A stretch of DNA of 64,000 bases, taken from assembly GCA_041741535.1 (NCBI GenBank), contig JBGSJV010000187.1, positions 5,919-69,918 on the forward strand. The letters are read 5' to 3'. The notes under the pieces are model-generated. The model worked only from the letters and a program-made list of their open reading frames with translations. It was not told where the DNA came from and searched no databases. Source of the DNA: M30B19 sp041741535 (GTDB taxonomy: Bacteria > Planctomycetota > Planctomycetia > Pirellulales > Pirellulaceae). Positions 34,487 to 43,780 of this stretch are shown here, in pieces; the first letter of the stretch is position 1, and each line of letters opens with the position of its first letter. Both the position numbers and the translations under genes were made by a program.

Positions 34487-36799
34487 ATGGCCATGAACTC
34501 GCTTTATGATATTTTTGACCCACTGCCACCCGGTTGTTTCGCACCGGTTTACTCCGGTAACGACCGTGCGAGTGGCGATCGCCCGGTCCGAATTATTGCG
34601 TTAGCAGAATCGTTGTTGGGACCGCGGTTGGACGGCGTTTGGTCATCTATCCTGGTTCCGCTTCGCATATCCCATCGACATGTGGTTAGTAGCTTGCCGC
34701 CGGTCCGAGAATTCGGATGGATCGTGACCGAGACCGCCGATGGTCACCTGGGGAACTATCAAGCGGCCCAACCGTTGAGCTCCGAACAATTACTCACGCT
34801 GTTGCGTCAGATGTTGGAGGCTTTGGAGCAGTATCACGCCTTGAACCTGGTTCACGGCGGTGTGTGCCCGGCCAGCTTTCTCGTTACACAGAAAGGTTTT
34901 GCAAAATTGGATTACTCTCCGGGGTTGCTGATCGACGGAGAGGTGACGGCGCGGATTGCCCACCATGAATTTACTCCCCCGGAAACGATCAATCCCGAAC
35001 TGGGCCCCATCGGCGTCGCGGCCGACTTTTATTCGTTGGGAATGAGTCTGTCGGCATTGGCGTGTGGTCCGAAGTTCTCCAGCCAATTTCCGGTTGATGA
35101 TCAAACCCCCGAGACACTTCAATCGAGCTGGTTGAGCTGGCACGCGAGAAAACAGGACTCCTTAGCCAGTGTGGGAATATTGGAACGTTTACCCAAAGAA
35201 CTTCGCGACTTGGTTGCACGAATGACGGCCAAGTTGGTTAGCGAGCGTCCGCAATCCGCGCGACAGATATTAGAGTCGCTGGCGAAACACCAAGACGTCA
35301 AGATCGCGGTTCCTTCGCCGTCCCCCGCAGCCGAAGTCGGTGCCGCAGTCTTGGTGGAGCGTGAGGAGATTAGGCAGCCGTACCATCAGCCCCATTCCGG
35401 ATCGGCTGAGCCTCGCTCCAATCGCCAAGTCGCGGGAGCTACTGGCTTGCCCGGGCCAACGAGCGGAGGAGAAACCGCGTCATCGTGGCGACGATTGGCC
35501 GTTCCGGGGAGTCTCATCGTGTTGTTATCGATCGTGATCCTGGGCATCGTTTTTTGGCAATTCGGACGAACGTCCGATGTGCCCAGTACGGCCGGCGCGA
35601 CCGACGAACAAACCAGCGACGCGGACACAACGAACGACTCTGTCGCAGAAGCACAAAAGGAAACGCCTCCCGTTGACTTGTCAGCCAAGACACTTGATCC
35701 GATCTCGTCGGGCTCAAAGATGGCATCCGAAGACATCACTCTCTCGTTTGGTGAACGATTTAATGGTCGGATTCAAGTGATGCAAGGTGATCAGATCGTG
35801 CCCGTAAAAAATCGCACGTGGATGGTAAAACCGCAAGTTCCGATTAAAGTCGCGGGTGCGGGATACGTGCCTAGCGAGTTTGAATTGAAAGTGTCCGACG
35901 TCGCCAGTTACCAATTAACGCCGATCTTACCGGAGGGCTATCAAGCTCGTCCAGGAACAAGCACGGACCCTTATACAGGTTTGCCATCTGAAATTGAATT
36001 GATCGCCTTGGCGGACAGCGGCATGCCGTTGGTTCTACGACTGGTTGGTTCGGATGTGACCGGCTCACATCTGGTTGGACGAACGGGCGGAGTGATGCCG
36101 CAGGAACTTCCGGCGCGGCAGGTCCCGCTGGAGCGCCCATTCTATCTCTCGGTCACGGAGATCACGAATTTCCAAATGGACTTTATGAAATACGAAATCG
36201 ACCAAATAGGTCCTCAACGTCCGGCGCCAAAATTGGAAGAAGATCGGGACTGGGGGCCAAGTCGGTTCGCTTTGTTTTCGGTAATCCAAGATGTTTGCTC
36301 CCGATATTTCCAAGGGCGTCTGCCAACAGAGTTGGAGTGGGAATTAGCGGCATGTGGTCCTGCGGGGCGAGGCGACGAGGGTCGGACCGGACTGCAAGCT
36401 CTCCAGTTTGCCAAGTTGAAAATGGAACAACCCACAGACATTGACGCTTTGAATGCTTATCTCCGAATCGATCACTACCGAGACAACTTGGTCTATACTC
36501 CATTCAGCCAGCGAGGCAACGCAACTGACGAAACTATCGATGCTCAGCAAGGTCGCGACTTCTCACCGCATTACGGCATTTGCGATATGACCGGCAACGT
36601 TTCTGAATGGTGCTTGACCGAGGACGGCCAACCGATCGTCCGCGGTGGCAATTTTAGTTCGTTTGAATTAGCGAATGGTTTTCGCATCACCAATCGAAGC
36701 CTGCCGGAAATCGAAGTAGGGTCAGGCGAGGTACGCTACGGTGTCGGCGTAACAGGATTTCGGGTTGTGGTCGATGTCGCAGTTGAATTGGCCAATTGA
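34487..36799 (+). CDS. Pseudokinase-transmembrane-FGE (sulfatase-modifying factor) fusion
   Basis: 770 residues. The N-terminal 275 residues follow a Ser/Thr kinase layout, but the catalytic HRD is replaced by HGG ('ALNLVHGGVCPASFLV') and DFG by DYS ('FAKLDYSPGLLIDG'). The P-loop and Lys are also missing, so it is probably inactive. A membrane helix follows ('GSLIVLLSIVILGIVFWQFG', about 345-365). The C-terminal part (about 540-765) matches the formylglycine-generating-enzyme/SUMF1 fold: 'YGICDMTGNVSEWCLTE' followed by 'IVRGGNFSS' and 'GVTGFRVV'. The FGE-like part would lie outside the cytoplasm. It is embedded in the Tad locus. Confidence 0.82.
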   Translation: MAMNSLYDIFDPLPPGCFAPVYSGNDRASGDRPVRIIALAESLLGPRLDGVWSSILVPLRISHRHVVSSLPPVREFGWIVTETADGHLGNYQAAQPLSSEQLLTLLRQMLEALEQYHALNLVHGGVCPASFLVTQKGFAKLDYSPGLLIDGEVTARIAHHEFTPPETINPELGPIGVAADFYSLGMSLSALACGPKFSSQFPVDDQTPETLQSSWLSWHARKQDSLASVGILERLPKELRDLVARMTAKLVSERPQSARQILESLAKHQDVKIAVPSPSPAAEVGAAVLVEREEIRQPYHQPHSGSAEPRSNRQVAGATGLPGPTSGGETASSWRRLAVPGSLIVLLSIVILGIVFWQFGRTSDVPSTAGATDEQTSDADTTNDSVAEAQKETPPVDLSAKTLDPISSGSKMASEDITLSFGERFNGRIQVMQGDQIVPVKNRTWMVKPQVPIKVAGAGYVPSEFELKVSDVASYQLTPILPEGYQARPGTSTDPYTGLPSEIELIALADSGMPLVLRLVGSDVTGSHLVGRTGGVMPQELPARQVPLERPFYLSVTEITNFQMDFMKYEIDQIGPQRPAPKLEEDRDWGPSRFALFSVIQDVCSRYFQGRLPTELEWELAACGPAGRGDEGRTGLQALQFAKLKMEQPTDIDALNAYLRIDHYRDNLVYTPFSQRGNATDETIDAQQGRDFSPHYGICDMTGNVSEWCLTEDGQPIVRGGNFSSFELANGFRITNRSLPEIEVGSGEVRYGVGVTGFRVVVDVAVELAN

Positions 36800-36854
36800 T
36801 GAAACGGAAATTTGCGCGCACCGACCTGCCGGCTGGCCCTCGCGAGCGAAGCGA

Positions 36855-37388
36855 ATGATAAGCGGAGTGATTTTGAGCTTGGTGTTGATCATCGCGGCCT
36901 GGACGGATTGGCGCTGGCGTTTGATTCACAACTCCCTTACGTATCCGGCCATTTTATGCGGACTCGCTTGGAACAGTTTGGGATCGTACGGGATGGAGTA
37001 CTTACCATCGGTTCAGGGAGCCACATGGGCCACTCCACAACAGTTGGGTTGTATAGGTTTGCCCGCCTCGATTCTGGGGGGGACGATTTGTTTTGTGCTC
37101 ATGTTGAGCGTCTATATGACGGGCGGGGCTGGTGGAGGCGATGTAAAATTGGCTACGGTTATTGGCGTGTACCTGGGAATTCCGGCCGGGCTGATTGTGC
37201 TGATGTTGGCGTTCATCGTGGCGGCGGGGTGGGTGCTTTGTGCCTCGATCTATCGGTCAGGCTGGCGCGGGTGGCTGGGATGGCGGTCGCCAGACACGCC
37301 CGCCGAGACCTTACCCCTTGGAGTGTTTTGTGCGGTGGCATTTGGCCTCTATCTGTGTTATCCTGCGGAGAGGTGGGTGCAACTTTGA
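36855..37388 (+). CDS. Prepilin peptidase (CpaA/TadV type)
   Basis: About 177 residues from ATG 36855, mostly hydrophobic. The two catalytic aspartates of A24 peptidases are visible: AAWTDWR (about residue 17) and GGGDVKL (about 96, the GxGD motif). The short length without an N-terminal methylase domain matches the TadV/CpaA class. It would process the pilin and pseudopilins encoded around it. The next gene starts 2 bp after its stop codon. Confidence 0.9.
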   Translation: MISGVILSLVLIIAAWTDWRWRLIHNSLTYPAILCGLAWNSLGSYGMEYLPSVQGATWATPQQLGCIGLPASILGGTICFVLMLSVYMTGGAGGGDVKLATVIGVYLGIPAGLIVLMLAFIVAAGWVLCASIYRSGWRGWLGWRSPDTPAETLPLGVFCAVAFGLYLCYPAERWVQL

Positions 37389-37389
37389 A

Positions 37390-37563
37390 ATGGAGCTTGC
37401 ATCAATGAGTCGGTCGATTCGGCAGGGTAGCGCAAGTGTCGAGGCGGTCATGAATTTCGCGATCGCGGTTCCGGCTGCATTTGGTATGTTGTTCCTGATG
37501 AACTACCTCTTGAAAGGTTTGTATCATCTGTTTTGCTTTCTGATTGATTGGCCCTTGCTATGA
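37390..37563 (+). CDS. Short pseudopilin-like protein
   Basis: 57 residues from ATG 37390 (or 53 from ATG 37405). RQGSASVEAVMNFAIAV fits a prepilin site: Gly followed by Ser-Ala-Ser-Val-Glu, with Glu at +5 and a hydrophobic helix. The stop overlaps the next start (ATGA). It is probably a minor pilin of the Tad apparatus; its very short mature part is just the helix plus a few residues. Confidence 0.65.
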   Translation: MELASMSRSIRQGSASVEAVMNFAIAVPAAFGMLFLMNYLLKGLYHLFCFLIDWPLL

Positions 37564-38297
37564 AATTTCAGGGCGAGGACTGGGAATGGCAAGCCCCAGC
37601 CATCGACGACTTGGTTTGGGTGTTGGTGGTCGCGAGCCTATTCGCGGGCTTTTGCTTCTTCAGAGTGCTGGTTCGCCACTCCCAGAGGAATCGGATATCC
37701 GAATTGCATCGGGATCAACGTGGCGGGGCTTACACACTGAATTATTTGCTTGCGATTTTCAGTTTGTTTTTGTTTACCTGCGTTGTCATCGAGTGCACTC
37801 AGATATTTCTCGCGAGACTGGGAACGGTGTATGCGGGATTTGCAGCCGTCCGAACCGCGATCGTTCATCCCTCCGGCGCGGAACGGGAGGACTTGGCCGA
37901 GAAAGCCGCCCAACGAGCCTTCTTGCCGTTTGCGCGCGGGTTGGCCTCGCAGGATGATTCGAATCCATTGACCGAAGAAGACACTTCGACTCCTTTGTGG
38001 CGCGCCTACCAGTCTGTGGCAAAGCAACCTATCCAGGCAACCTACTTTGCGCGCAAGGAGAATTCATCGGTCGAGAGGATTCGAGTGGAACTGCAAGAGA
38101 CTTCGGATGATGAAACCAACATGGTCAGCGTCCGACTTCGCTACGACTACCCGTTGATGTTTCCGTTCTTGGGAGTTGTGTTGGGGACCCTTGAAGATTC
38201 AGAGTATCAGCGTGAATTGGAGGCGGTGATCCACTTGCCGGATGAAGCCCCCAGAAACACCGAGCAGCGATTGGGCATCAATTATGCCGGATATTGA
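37560..38297 (+). CDS. TadE/TadF-like pseudopilin
   Basis: 245 residues from ATG 37560. It has one membrane segment near the N-terminus ('LVWVLVVASLFAGFCFFRVL') and a second after QRGGAYTLNY, followed by 'LLAIFSLFLFTCVVIECTQI', which resembles the TadE/F N-terminal helix. The remaining 170 residues are soluble with no known motif. Start and stop overlap neighbours by a few bases, indicating translational coupling. Confidence 0.65.
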   Translation: MKFQGEDWEWQAPAIDDLVWVLVVASLFAGFCFFRVLVRHSQRNRISELHRDQRGGAYTLNYLLAIFSLFLFTCVVIECTQIFLARLGTVYAGFAAVRTAIVHPSGAEREDLAEKAAQRAFLPFARGLASQDDSNPLTEEDTSTPLWRAYQSVAKQPIQATYFARKENSSVERIRVELQETSDDETNMVSVRLRYDYPLMFPFLGVVLGTLEDSEYQRELEAVIHLPDEAPRNTEQRLGINYAGY

Positions 38298-40890
38298 ATG
38301 TGCCCGACGGGTTTTCCACAAATTGCTGATCGACAGCGTTCAATTGCATCGCAACCAACGAGGCCAGATCAGTTTGGTGGTTGCAATTATTGCCTTGGGA
38401 CTTGGCATTGCCTGCTGTTTTGTTGGCGGGATCGCGGAACGTGTTGCGAGCAAACTGGAGGTACAACAGGCAGCGGACGCCGCAGCCTACTCCAATGCCT
38501 TGGTGTCCGCACGCGGCATGAATGCCGTAACCGCCACCAATCACTTGATGGGTGAGCTAACAGCGCTCTGTATCTTGCATGAAGGATTAGGAGCGCTGCA
38601 AGTAGAACAGGATGATGCTTCGCCACCAGCGAGCTTTCCCGAGAGCGAGGAAATGAGTCGGGAAATTCAGGACAAAAAATCCGCCCATTATCCGTCGTTG
38701 ACCGAACGCGGAGGAGAGACTCTCCCGGCCGCTTACATCTACAACTGGGATAAAAAAATTGTCGAGAACTGCGTCGAGATTATCCGCTTGGACTCCGACG
38801 GGCGCATGGGGCATCACCAGACGGGCGCCGCGTTGTACGACGCGATGATTCGAATTAAAGAGCAGGCCGGATATACGCTCACTGTGAAGCAGGTTCTGAA
38901 AGACGTCAATGTGATCGCCAATCTGGTGGCAAAGGTCCCAAAATTACGTCCGTTCATGATTGTCATCGACACGGTCGTCGCGGTGGCGCACGCGTACGGC
39001 GATGTCTTGCTGCTGGATTTGGCCAAGGAAAAGATTTTTCTCCGTGGCATGGATGCCATTTGGCCAGCAATGGGTAGTTTCAAACAACCGGTTCGTGCGG
39101 TTTTGATTCCTGCACTTAGCCAGTACGCGGATAGCGTCGTCGGGGTGGCCGGCTCCGATGCACAAGCTTCTGGTCTCTACGTATCTCCGGTTCAGCGCGC
39201 TCAAGAAGCGGCGCTGTCGGAGTATTTGGAGTTCTATCGTATCGATCGGTTTGGTCAACATCCGGCTCCCAAGAGCTTCCGCTTGCCGCTCGTGCCAGAA
39301 CCTGTAAAGCCAGTGGTTGACGCCGCCGTGATCCCGCCAACCATTTGGGATGGTGAAGGAATGTCGAATCGAGCGTCGATGAAAGACTTCCTCCGTGCGA
39401 TTGATTCGATTTTTGATGCAATTCGTCCGTTGCGTCCCTTATTTGCGTGGGCCAAGCGAATTCGAGAAATGAGTGATGCAATATTCCCACCTGCGTCATT
39501 TCTCATGGATCAAGCGCTGGAGTATTTGAACGGCAATGGCGGAGATTCGAAAGGTTTGTTTGATTTTTTCCAAGCCGCTGATCGTCTGATAGAATTGGCA
39601 ATGACGGATCCTCCTGGGACGCGGGCTGCCGATTTGCACCCTTACGACCACAACCCGACCCACGCGTCGTTCGAAAAATTCGAGATCGATGTGGAGCAAG
39701 AATCGCTCAGTCAGTGGACGCGAGCAACGTATCCCTATGTCGATTCGTACCGCGCGCCATTCCGGCATTTCTTCGACCGAAGTTTGCCCAATTCGTGTCT
39801 CCGAACTTATTTCACACACTGGACCAATCGGTTCACATTGATCGAAACGCATTTTCGTCGACGCGTTGATGTGTTCGGAAATTATGTGGAGGGCGACTCT
39901 GAATCAGAAGAGCAAACCGACCAGAATTTGGTGAAACAGTGGCGGGAGAAGCTGGACGATTTGCGACTGAAGTTGGAGGCGTTGGCCACCGTTTCCGAAG
40001 TTGAGGACGCCGCCGCGTCGCGAACCGATATCGTCGACTTGCTACAACAATTTAATGAGGCCGCAAGGTGGATGCGAACCAGCGGCGCCCTGGCCGCCTT
40101 GGAGTCCGCCGGACTAAAGCCTCGCGCGTGGCTGGAGGCAGTTGAGAAGACCAGTCGCAATGCCGCCGACACGGCGCGACGCGCTCCCTACGATCCCGAA
40201 TCCGAACTGACGGAAGAGGAGTTTCGCAAAACCGTTGAAACGTTGGCCATCTATCACTCGCTAACAGAATTACTCGAAGGGCTATCCGAGCTTGACGCGT
40301 TGGTCGATTTCCTGGATCCAACGGCTCCGCCAAAAATGTATGTACTACGGGAGATGGAACCGGAGTGGAAGGGAAACGAAACTTGGACTCAAGACCCACG
40401 GGCGGCGGAACAGATGTTTACGATTCTTGTTGCGGCTCGGCGCCAACCGCAAGTGACAGGATTTGGCCCCGGACTTTTCCACAATCCCAATGCGGATGGA
40501 ACCATCGCCTTTGCACAAGCGATGTTTTATAACGCCAATGGTCGGGAGGTCTTGGCAGCGGACGACATCACGCGACAAGTCAATACAGGCTGGGACACTC
40601 TAAATTGGCAACCTCCGGTTCAAGCTCCCGAGTGGCGGCGTGGGCAGCCCGCCGAGTCGAACTCGGGTGGTTCCGGAGGACCTTTTCCGTGGCAATGGAA
40701 ACCACCACTAGATGTGTTTACGGGGCGACCGGTCGAACCCATTGCCAAGGTGCAATTGAATTGGCAAAGCAAATTGGTTCCACTGACAACCTCACGATTG
40801 CGCGACGCAGAACAGCAGTTTTCTGATGCGATCTTGAAGAGCGCCGCGGAATTTCTGTCCAAACAACCCGATAGTTTGCTTAGCCATTGA
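38284..40890 (+). CDS. TadG-like pilus-associated protein
   Basis: About 868 residues from ATG 38284. The N-terminus 'RNQRGQISLVVAIIALGLGI' followed by 'VQQAADAAAYSNALVSARGM' is the signature of putative Flp pilus-assembly TadG N-terminal regions: one membrane helix followed by an AADAAA stretch. The remaining 750 residues are largely helical and uncharacterised, with Glu/Arg-rich predicted coils near 550-590. No von Willebrand A domain is apparent, unlike many TadG proteins. It is likely anchored in the inner membrane facing the periplasm. Confidence 0.72.
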   Translation: MPDIECARRVFHKLLIDSVQLHRNQRGQISLVVAIIALGLGIACCFVGGIAERVASKLEVQQAADAAAYSNALVSARGMNAVTATNHLMGELTALCILHEGLGALQVEQDDASPPASFPESEEMSREIQDKKSAHYPSLTERGGETLPAAYIYNWDKKIVENCVEIIRLDSDGRMGHHQTGAALYDAMIRIKEQAGYTLTVKQVLKDVNVIANLVAKVPKLRPFMIVIDTVVAVAHAYGDVLLLDLAKEKIFLRGMDAIWPAMGSFKQPVRAVLIPALSQYADSVVGVAGSDAQASGLYVSPVQRAQEAALSEYLEFYRIDRFGQHPAPKSFRLPLVPEPVKPVVDAAVIPPTIWDGEGMSNRASMKDFLRAIDSIFDAIRPLRPLFAWAKRIREMSDAIFPPASFLMDQALEYLNGNGGDSKGLFDFFQAADRLIELAMTDPPGTRAADLHPYDHNPTHASFEKFEIDVEQESLSQWTRATYPYVDSYRAPFRHFFDRSLPNSCLRTYFTHWTNRFTLIETHFRRRVDVFGNYVEGDSESEEQTDQNLVKQWREKLDDLRLKLEALATVSEVEDAAASRTDIVDLLQQFNEAARWMRTSGALAALESAGLKPRAWLEAVEKTSRNAADTARRAPYDPESELTEEEFRKTVETLAIYHSLTELLEGLSELDALVDFLDPTAPPKMYVLREMEPEWKGNETWTQDPRAAEQMFTILVAARRQPQVTGFGPGLFHNPNADGTIAFAQAMFYNANGREVLAADDITRQVNTGWDTLNWQPPVQAPEWRRGQPAESNSGGSGGPFPWQWKPPLDVFTGRPVEPIAKVQLNWQSKLVPLTTSRLRDAEQQFSDAILKSAAEFLSKQPDSLLSH

Positions 40891-40901
40891 GGAATCCGTT
40901 G

Positions 40902-42839
40902 ATGTTGATGACCCAAGGCAGAAATCTATCAAGTATCCGCTTCGTCTGGTGCATGGTCATTTGGCTACTGACGAGCGACTCGGCATGGGGGCAAACGTTC
41001 GGCCGCTTGCAGATTCGGTCACAGCCCAATGGGGCCACGGTTTCCATCACACAGGGACCACGCACAGTGACTTCCAAAAAGACCCCCGCCGAATGGGTGT
41101 TGCAGCCGGGCACTTATCAGGTGCATCTGTCCAAAAACGGTTATCAAGGCTTGAAGTTTTCAGTCGAGATTTTGGCCGATAAAAAACGCTCGTTGGCAAA
41201 AGTCATGCAGAAGCAGTCTACCAACTCGGGAGCGGGCAATGTGCCCGTTTCCGGCACAACGGCCAATCATGTTCTGGAAGCAGCCCGTCAGAGCTTCCGA
41301 AATCGCAAGAAGTACTACATCGGAAATCAAAACGATGCATTTTTTCCAGGTGCGTTGGAACTGGCGAAGGGGGTAGTTCCTGGCGAATTTCGCGAAGTCC
41401 GTCGATTCCAATACTCCCAAGGATTTATTTCGGGGAACGGAGCCTTGCCTGGCGATGTTTTTGTGTTGCGTCGTGGAAACAAGCGCGATGTGTTGGTGTA
41501 TGCGGGAGAGTTTCGCTTCCCCGACTCGGTCAGCAAAAAAAACTATTCCTTTTTCTACTATCCGTTTCGGCAAAAGTCAGGAATGCAACTAAACACCTAT
41601 CCGATGCGCTACGAACACCATTGGATGACGTCGCACAAGCTGCTTACTCCGAGCAAAAATGGCAAGCAGCAGATGTATTCATCGGGATCGTCGCATGAAG
41701 TTGCCAAGTTTGTCAGCGCAAAAATCGATCGCCATACTGTCAAGTTTCTCAAAAACCCAGGCATCAACGGTCGCCTCATTGCGAGACATCCACCAGCGGA
41801 AGTCTTTGTCTATCGCCGAGATCCAGAAGGTCTACGTACGATACGGATGGTGCGGTTCAAAGAGACCTCTTTGTCTACGATTAGCCGATTTAAGGTAGAC
41901 GGTACGAATATCTCTGGGTATTTCCTCGAACCTCCGGGCCCCAGCACAGCACAATCAGGAAAAAAACGTCGCATCCCGCCCGGCACCTACGAACTGCGGT
42001 CAACTTGGGACGCGAGTGCAGGTTCCTTTGCGATTGGTGTTTCCAACGAAAATGTTACAAAACAACGTAGAGTTCTAATTCACCACAATCTCACAAATAA
42101 GGCAGCGACCTATATCCGTAAGACTCCCTGGTCCGCCGGATTCATTTCTTTCGTGATAAGCCAATCAGGAGCACCGTTTACAAAGATGGGGAACCATGTC
42201 GGCTACGCGCAAGCGTTAAGAACTAATCCTAGAGGTTGGCAGGTGCTCGATCCTTCAACAACCAAGTTAAAACTCGGAGATGTGGTGGTCAAGAATAGAG
42301 AGTACGACAATGGGACGCTCAATAACATGACCTTCAATAAGAATCCTTGGGACGGTCCAAGTCATGGAGATATTGTGACAGCAATCAATGCGAACTCTGT
42401 TACTGCGATTGGAGGCAATGTAGGCAACTCTGTAAGTAAGACAACGATTGGAACTAAATCTGGAGCAATTACGGAACCGGGATATTTTATAGTGTTACGT
42501 CCCCCTACACAGTTTGCACAATCCATTGTCGATCAGGCACAGGCAGAATTTCGACCATGGTCTGCAAACGGATGGAAAGAAACTTCTCGGCAGGCCTTTT
42601 CTACAATCTATAAGTATTATGAAGCTGGTAATCTCGCAGAACCGTTAAAGAAATTGTCAATTGACGGTTCGGTTGGGCTCTTTCCTGGGACAAGCTATTC
42701 CAATAATTGGGTGGAGCCGTCCACCACTCTGCTCGAAGCTCTTCGTGCCCATTTTATTAAACCAGCCTCACAAGACACGGCCGCCACTGAATCGCCAATA
42801 AAGGGCGGTAAACTAATTATCACGGAGGAGTTCAAATAA
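40902..42839 (+). CDS. Secreted PEGA-domain protein with DUF2272-like C-terminus
   Basis: About 645 residues with a signal peptide (SIRFVWCMVIWLLTSDSAWG). Residues about 35-100 are a PEGA domain ('GRLQIRSQPNGATVSITQGP', 'LQPGTYQVHLSKNGYQGLKF'). Residues about 360-400 ('KKRRIPPGTYELRSTWDASA', then 'RRVLIHHNLT') recall DUF5675-type modules (weak). Residues about 410-550 match the DUF2272 (NlpC/P60-like) pattern: 'PWSAGFISFVISQSGAPF', 'LGDVVVKNRE' and 'GDIVTAINANSVTAIGGNVG'. That suggests a peptidoglycan hydrolase or amidase. The 3' third (from about 42050) is visibly more AT-rich with AGA and AGT codons, so the gene may be chimeric. Confidence 0.7.
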   Translation: MLMTQGRNLSSIRFVWCMVIWLLTSDSAWGQTFGRLQIRSQPNGATVSITQGPRTVTSKKTPAEWVLQPGTYQVHLSKNGYQGLKFSVEILADKKRSLAKVMQKQSTNSGAGNVPVSGTTANHVLEAARQSFRNRKKYYIGNQNDAFFPGALELAKGVVPGEFREVRRFQYSQGFISGNGALPGDVFVLRRGNKRDVLVYAGEFRFPDSVSKKNYSFFYYPFRQKSGMQLNTYPMRYEHHWMTSHKLLTPSKNGKQQMYSSGSSHEVAKFVSAKIDRHTVKFLKNPGINGRLIARHPPAEVFVYRRDPEGLRTIRMVRFKETSLSTISRFKVDGTNISGYFLEPPGPSTAQSGKKRRIPPGTYELRSTWDASAGSFAIGVSNENVTKQRRVLIHHNLTNKAATYIRKTPWSAGFISFVISQSGAPFTKMGNHVGYAQALRTNPRGWQVLDPSTTKLKLGDVVVKNREYDNGTLNNMTFNKNPWDGPSHGDIVTAINANSVTAIGGNVGNSVSKTTIGTKSGAITEPGYFIVLRPPTQFAQSIVDQAQAEFRPWSANGWKETSRQAFSTIYKYYEAGNLAEPLKKLSIDGSVGLFPGTSYSNNWVEPSTTLLEALRAHFIKPASQDTAATESPIKGGKLIITEEFK

Positions 42840-42841
42840 TC

Positions 42842-43777
42842 GTGACTAAGCTTGACACTCTTATGATAAACTGCGCCTACACGTCTTCGTTTCCCATTCG
42901 CCGTGGTAATGCCATGGTCGAATTGGTGATGGGGTTTGTTCCGCTAACCGGCATGTTTGGACTATTGTTATGGATGGGCGTTTTCGCAGTCAGTTGGCAG
43001 GAATTGGCTTGTGAAACGCGGCATAATAATTGGAGTCGCCGCTATCAACCGGAATTTCACCAGAGCACGACGAAGCCATTTGAGTTTACCGAGGACAAAC
43101 TGCTGGTACAGCAAGACAGCCAGCGAGTCCCCGGATTCGGAGTTGCCTTTGCCGCGTTTCCTGTTCCGACGGCACGTAGCTCCATTACCACGGGTTCGTG
43201 GGACTATCACCAGAATCCGTTTGATCGAGCCCCTCAGTGGGAATTGGCACTGCGCTTGGCAGGAAAATCCCAACCGGAAAAACTGCGTGGTTTGCAGCTG
43301 CCGCCCAAGATGGGTCGAACCAATCAACAGTTGGCCAACATGGGACAACAACAAGGGAGTGAACTGGGTAGCATCGCCGACCTGGTGGGCCAACTAATGA
43401 ATTGGCAGACCGGTTCAAGCTCCCAGATTATTGATAACGCCAAAGCCGATGCCGGACGACAACTCGCGCAACTGCAAGCGGAACACAAACAGGCCGAGAA
43501 AGAGTCCGAATCCAAGGTAACTGAAGCAGAAGAAAATTTAGCGCGGGCCACGAAGGAGCGCGAGGACGCCGAGACCGAACTTCGGGAATTGCGAGACAAG
43601 CGTGACGAAGCAACGGACGAAGAAGAAATTGCGGAACTAGACGCCAAGATCGAGGATCTGGAAAAACGAATTCCACGACTAAAGGCCGATGAGTCGCAAG
43701 CGGAGGTGGAACTTCGACAGCGCAAAAAAGCCCTGCGCGATCTGCAGGACAATCCGCCACCAGAGGGGTGGGATTAA
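42842..43777 (+). CDS. Pseudopilin-like protein with C-terminal coiled coil
   Basis: 311 residues from GTG 42842. RRGNAMVELVMGFVPLTGMF fits a TadE-type prepilin site (Gly, then Asn-Ala-Met-Val-Glu with Glu at +5, then a hydrophobic helix). Residues about 200-305 are an uninterrupted Glu/Lys/Ala-rich coiled coil ('EREDAETELRELRDKRDEAT'). A pseudopilin with a 100-residue coil is unusual and could act as a stalk or adaptor. It starts 2 bp after the preceding stop. Confidence 0.65.
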   Translation: MTKLDTLMINCAYTSSFPIRRGNAMVELVMGFVPLTGMFGLLLWMGVFAVSWQELACETRHNNWSRRYQPEFHQSTTKPFEFTEDKLLVQQDSQRVPGFGVAFAAFPVPTARSSITTGSWDYHQNPFDRAPQWELALRLAGKSQPEKLRGLQLPPKMGRTNQQLANMGQQQGSELGSIADLVGQLMNWQTGSSSQIIDNAKADAGRQLAQLQAEHKQAEKESESKVTEAEENLARATKEREDAETELRELRDKRDEATDEEEIAELDAKIEDLEKRIPRLKADESQAEVELRQRKKALRDLQDNPPPEGWD

Positions 43778-43780
43778 ACG

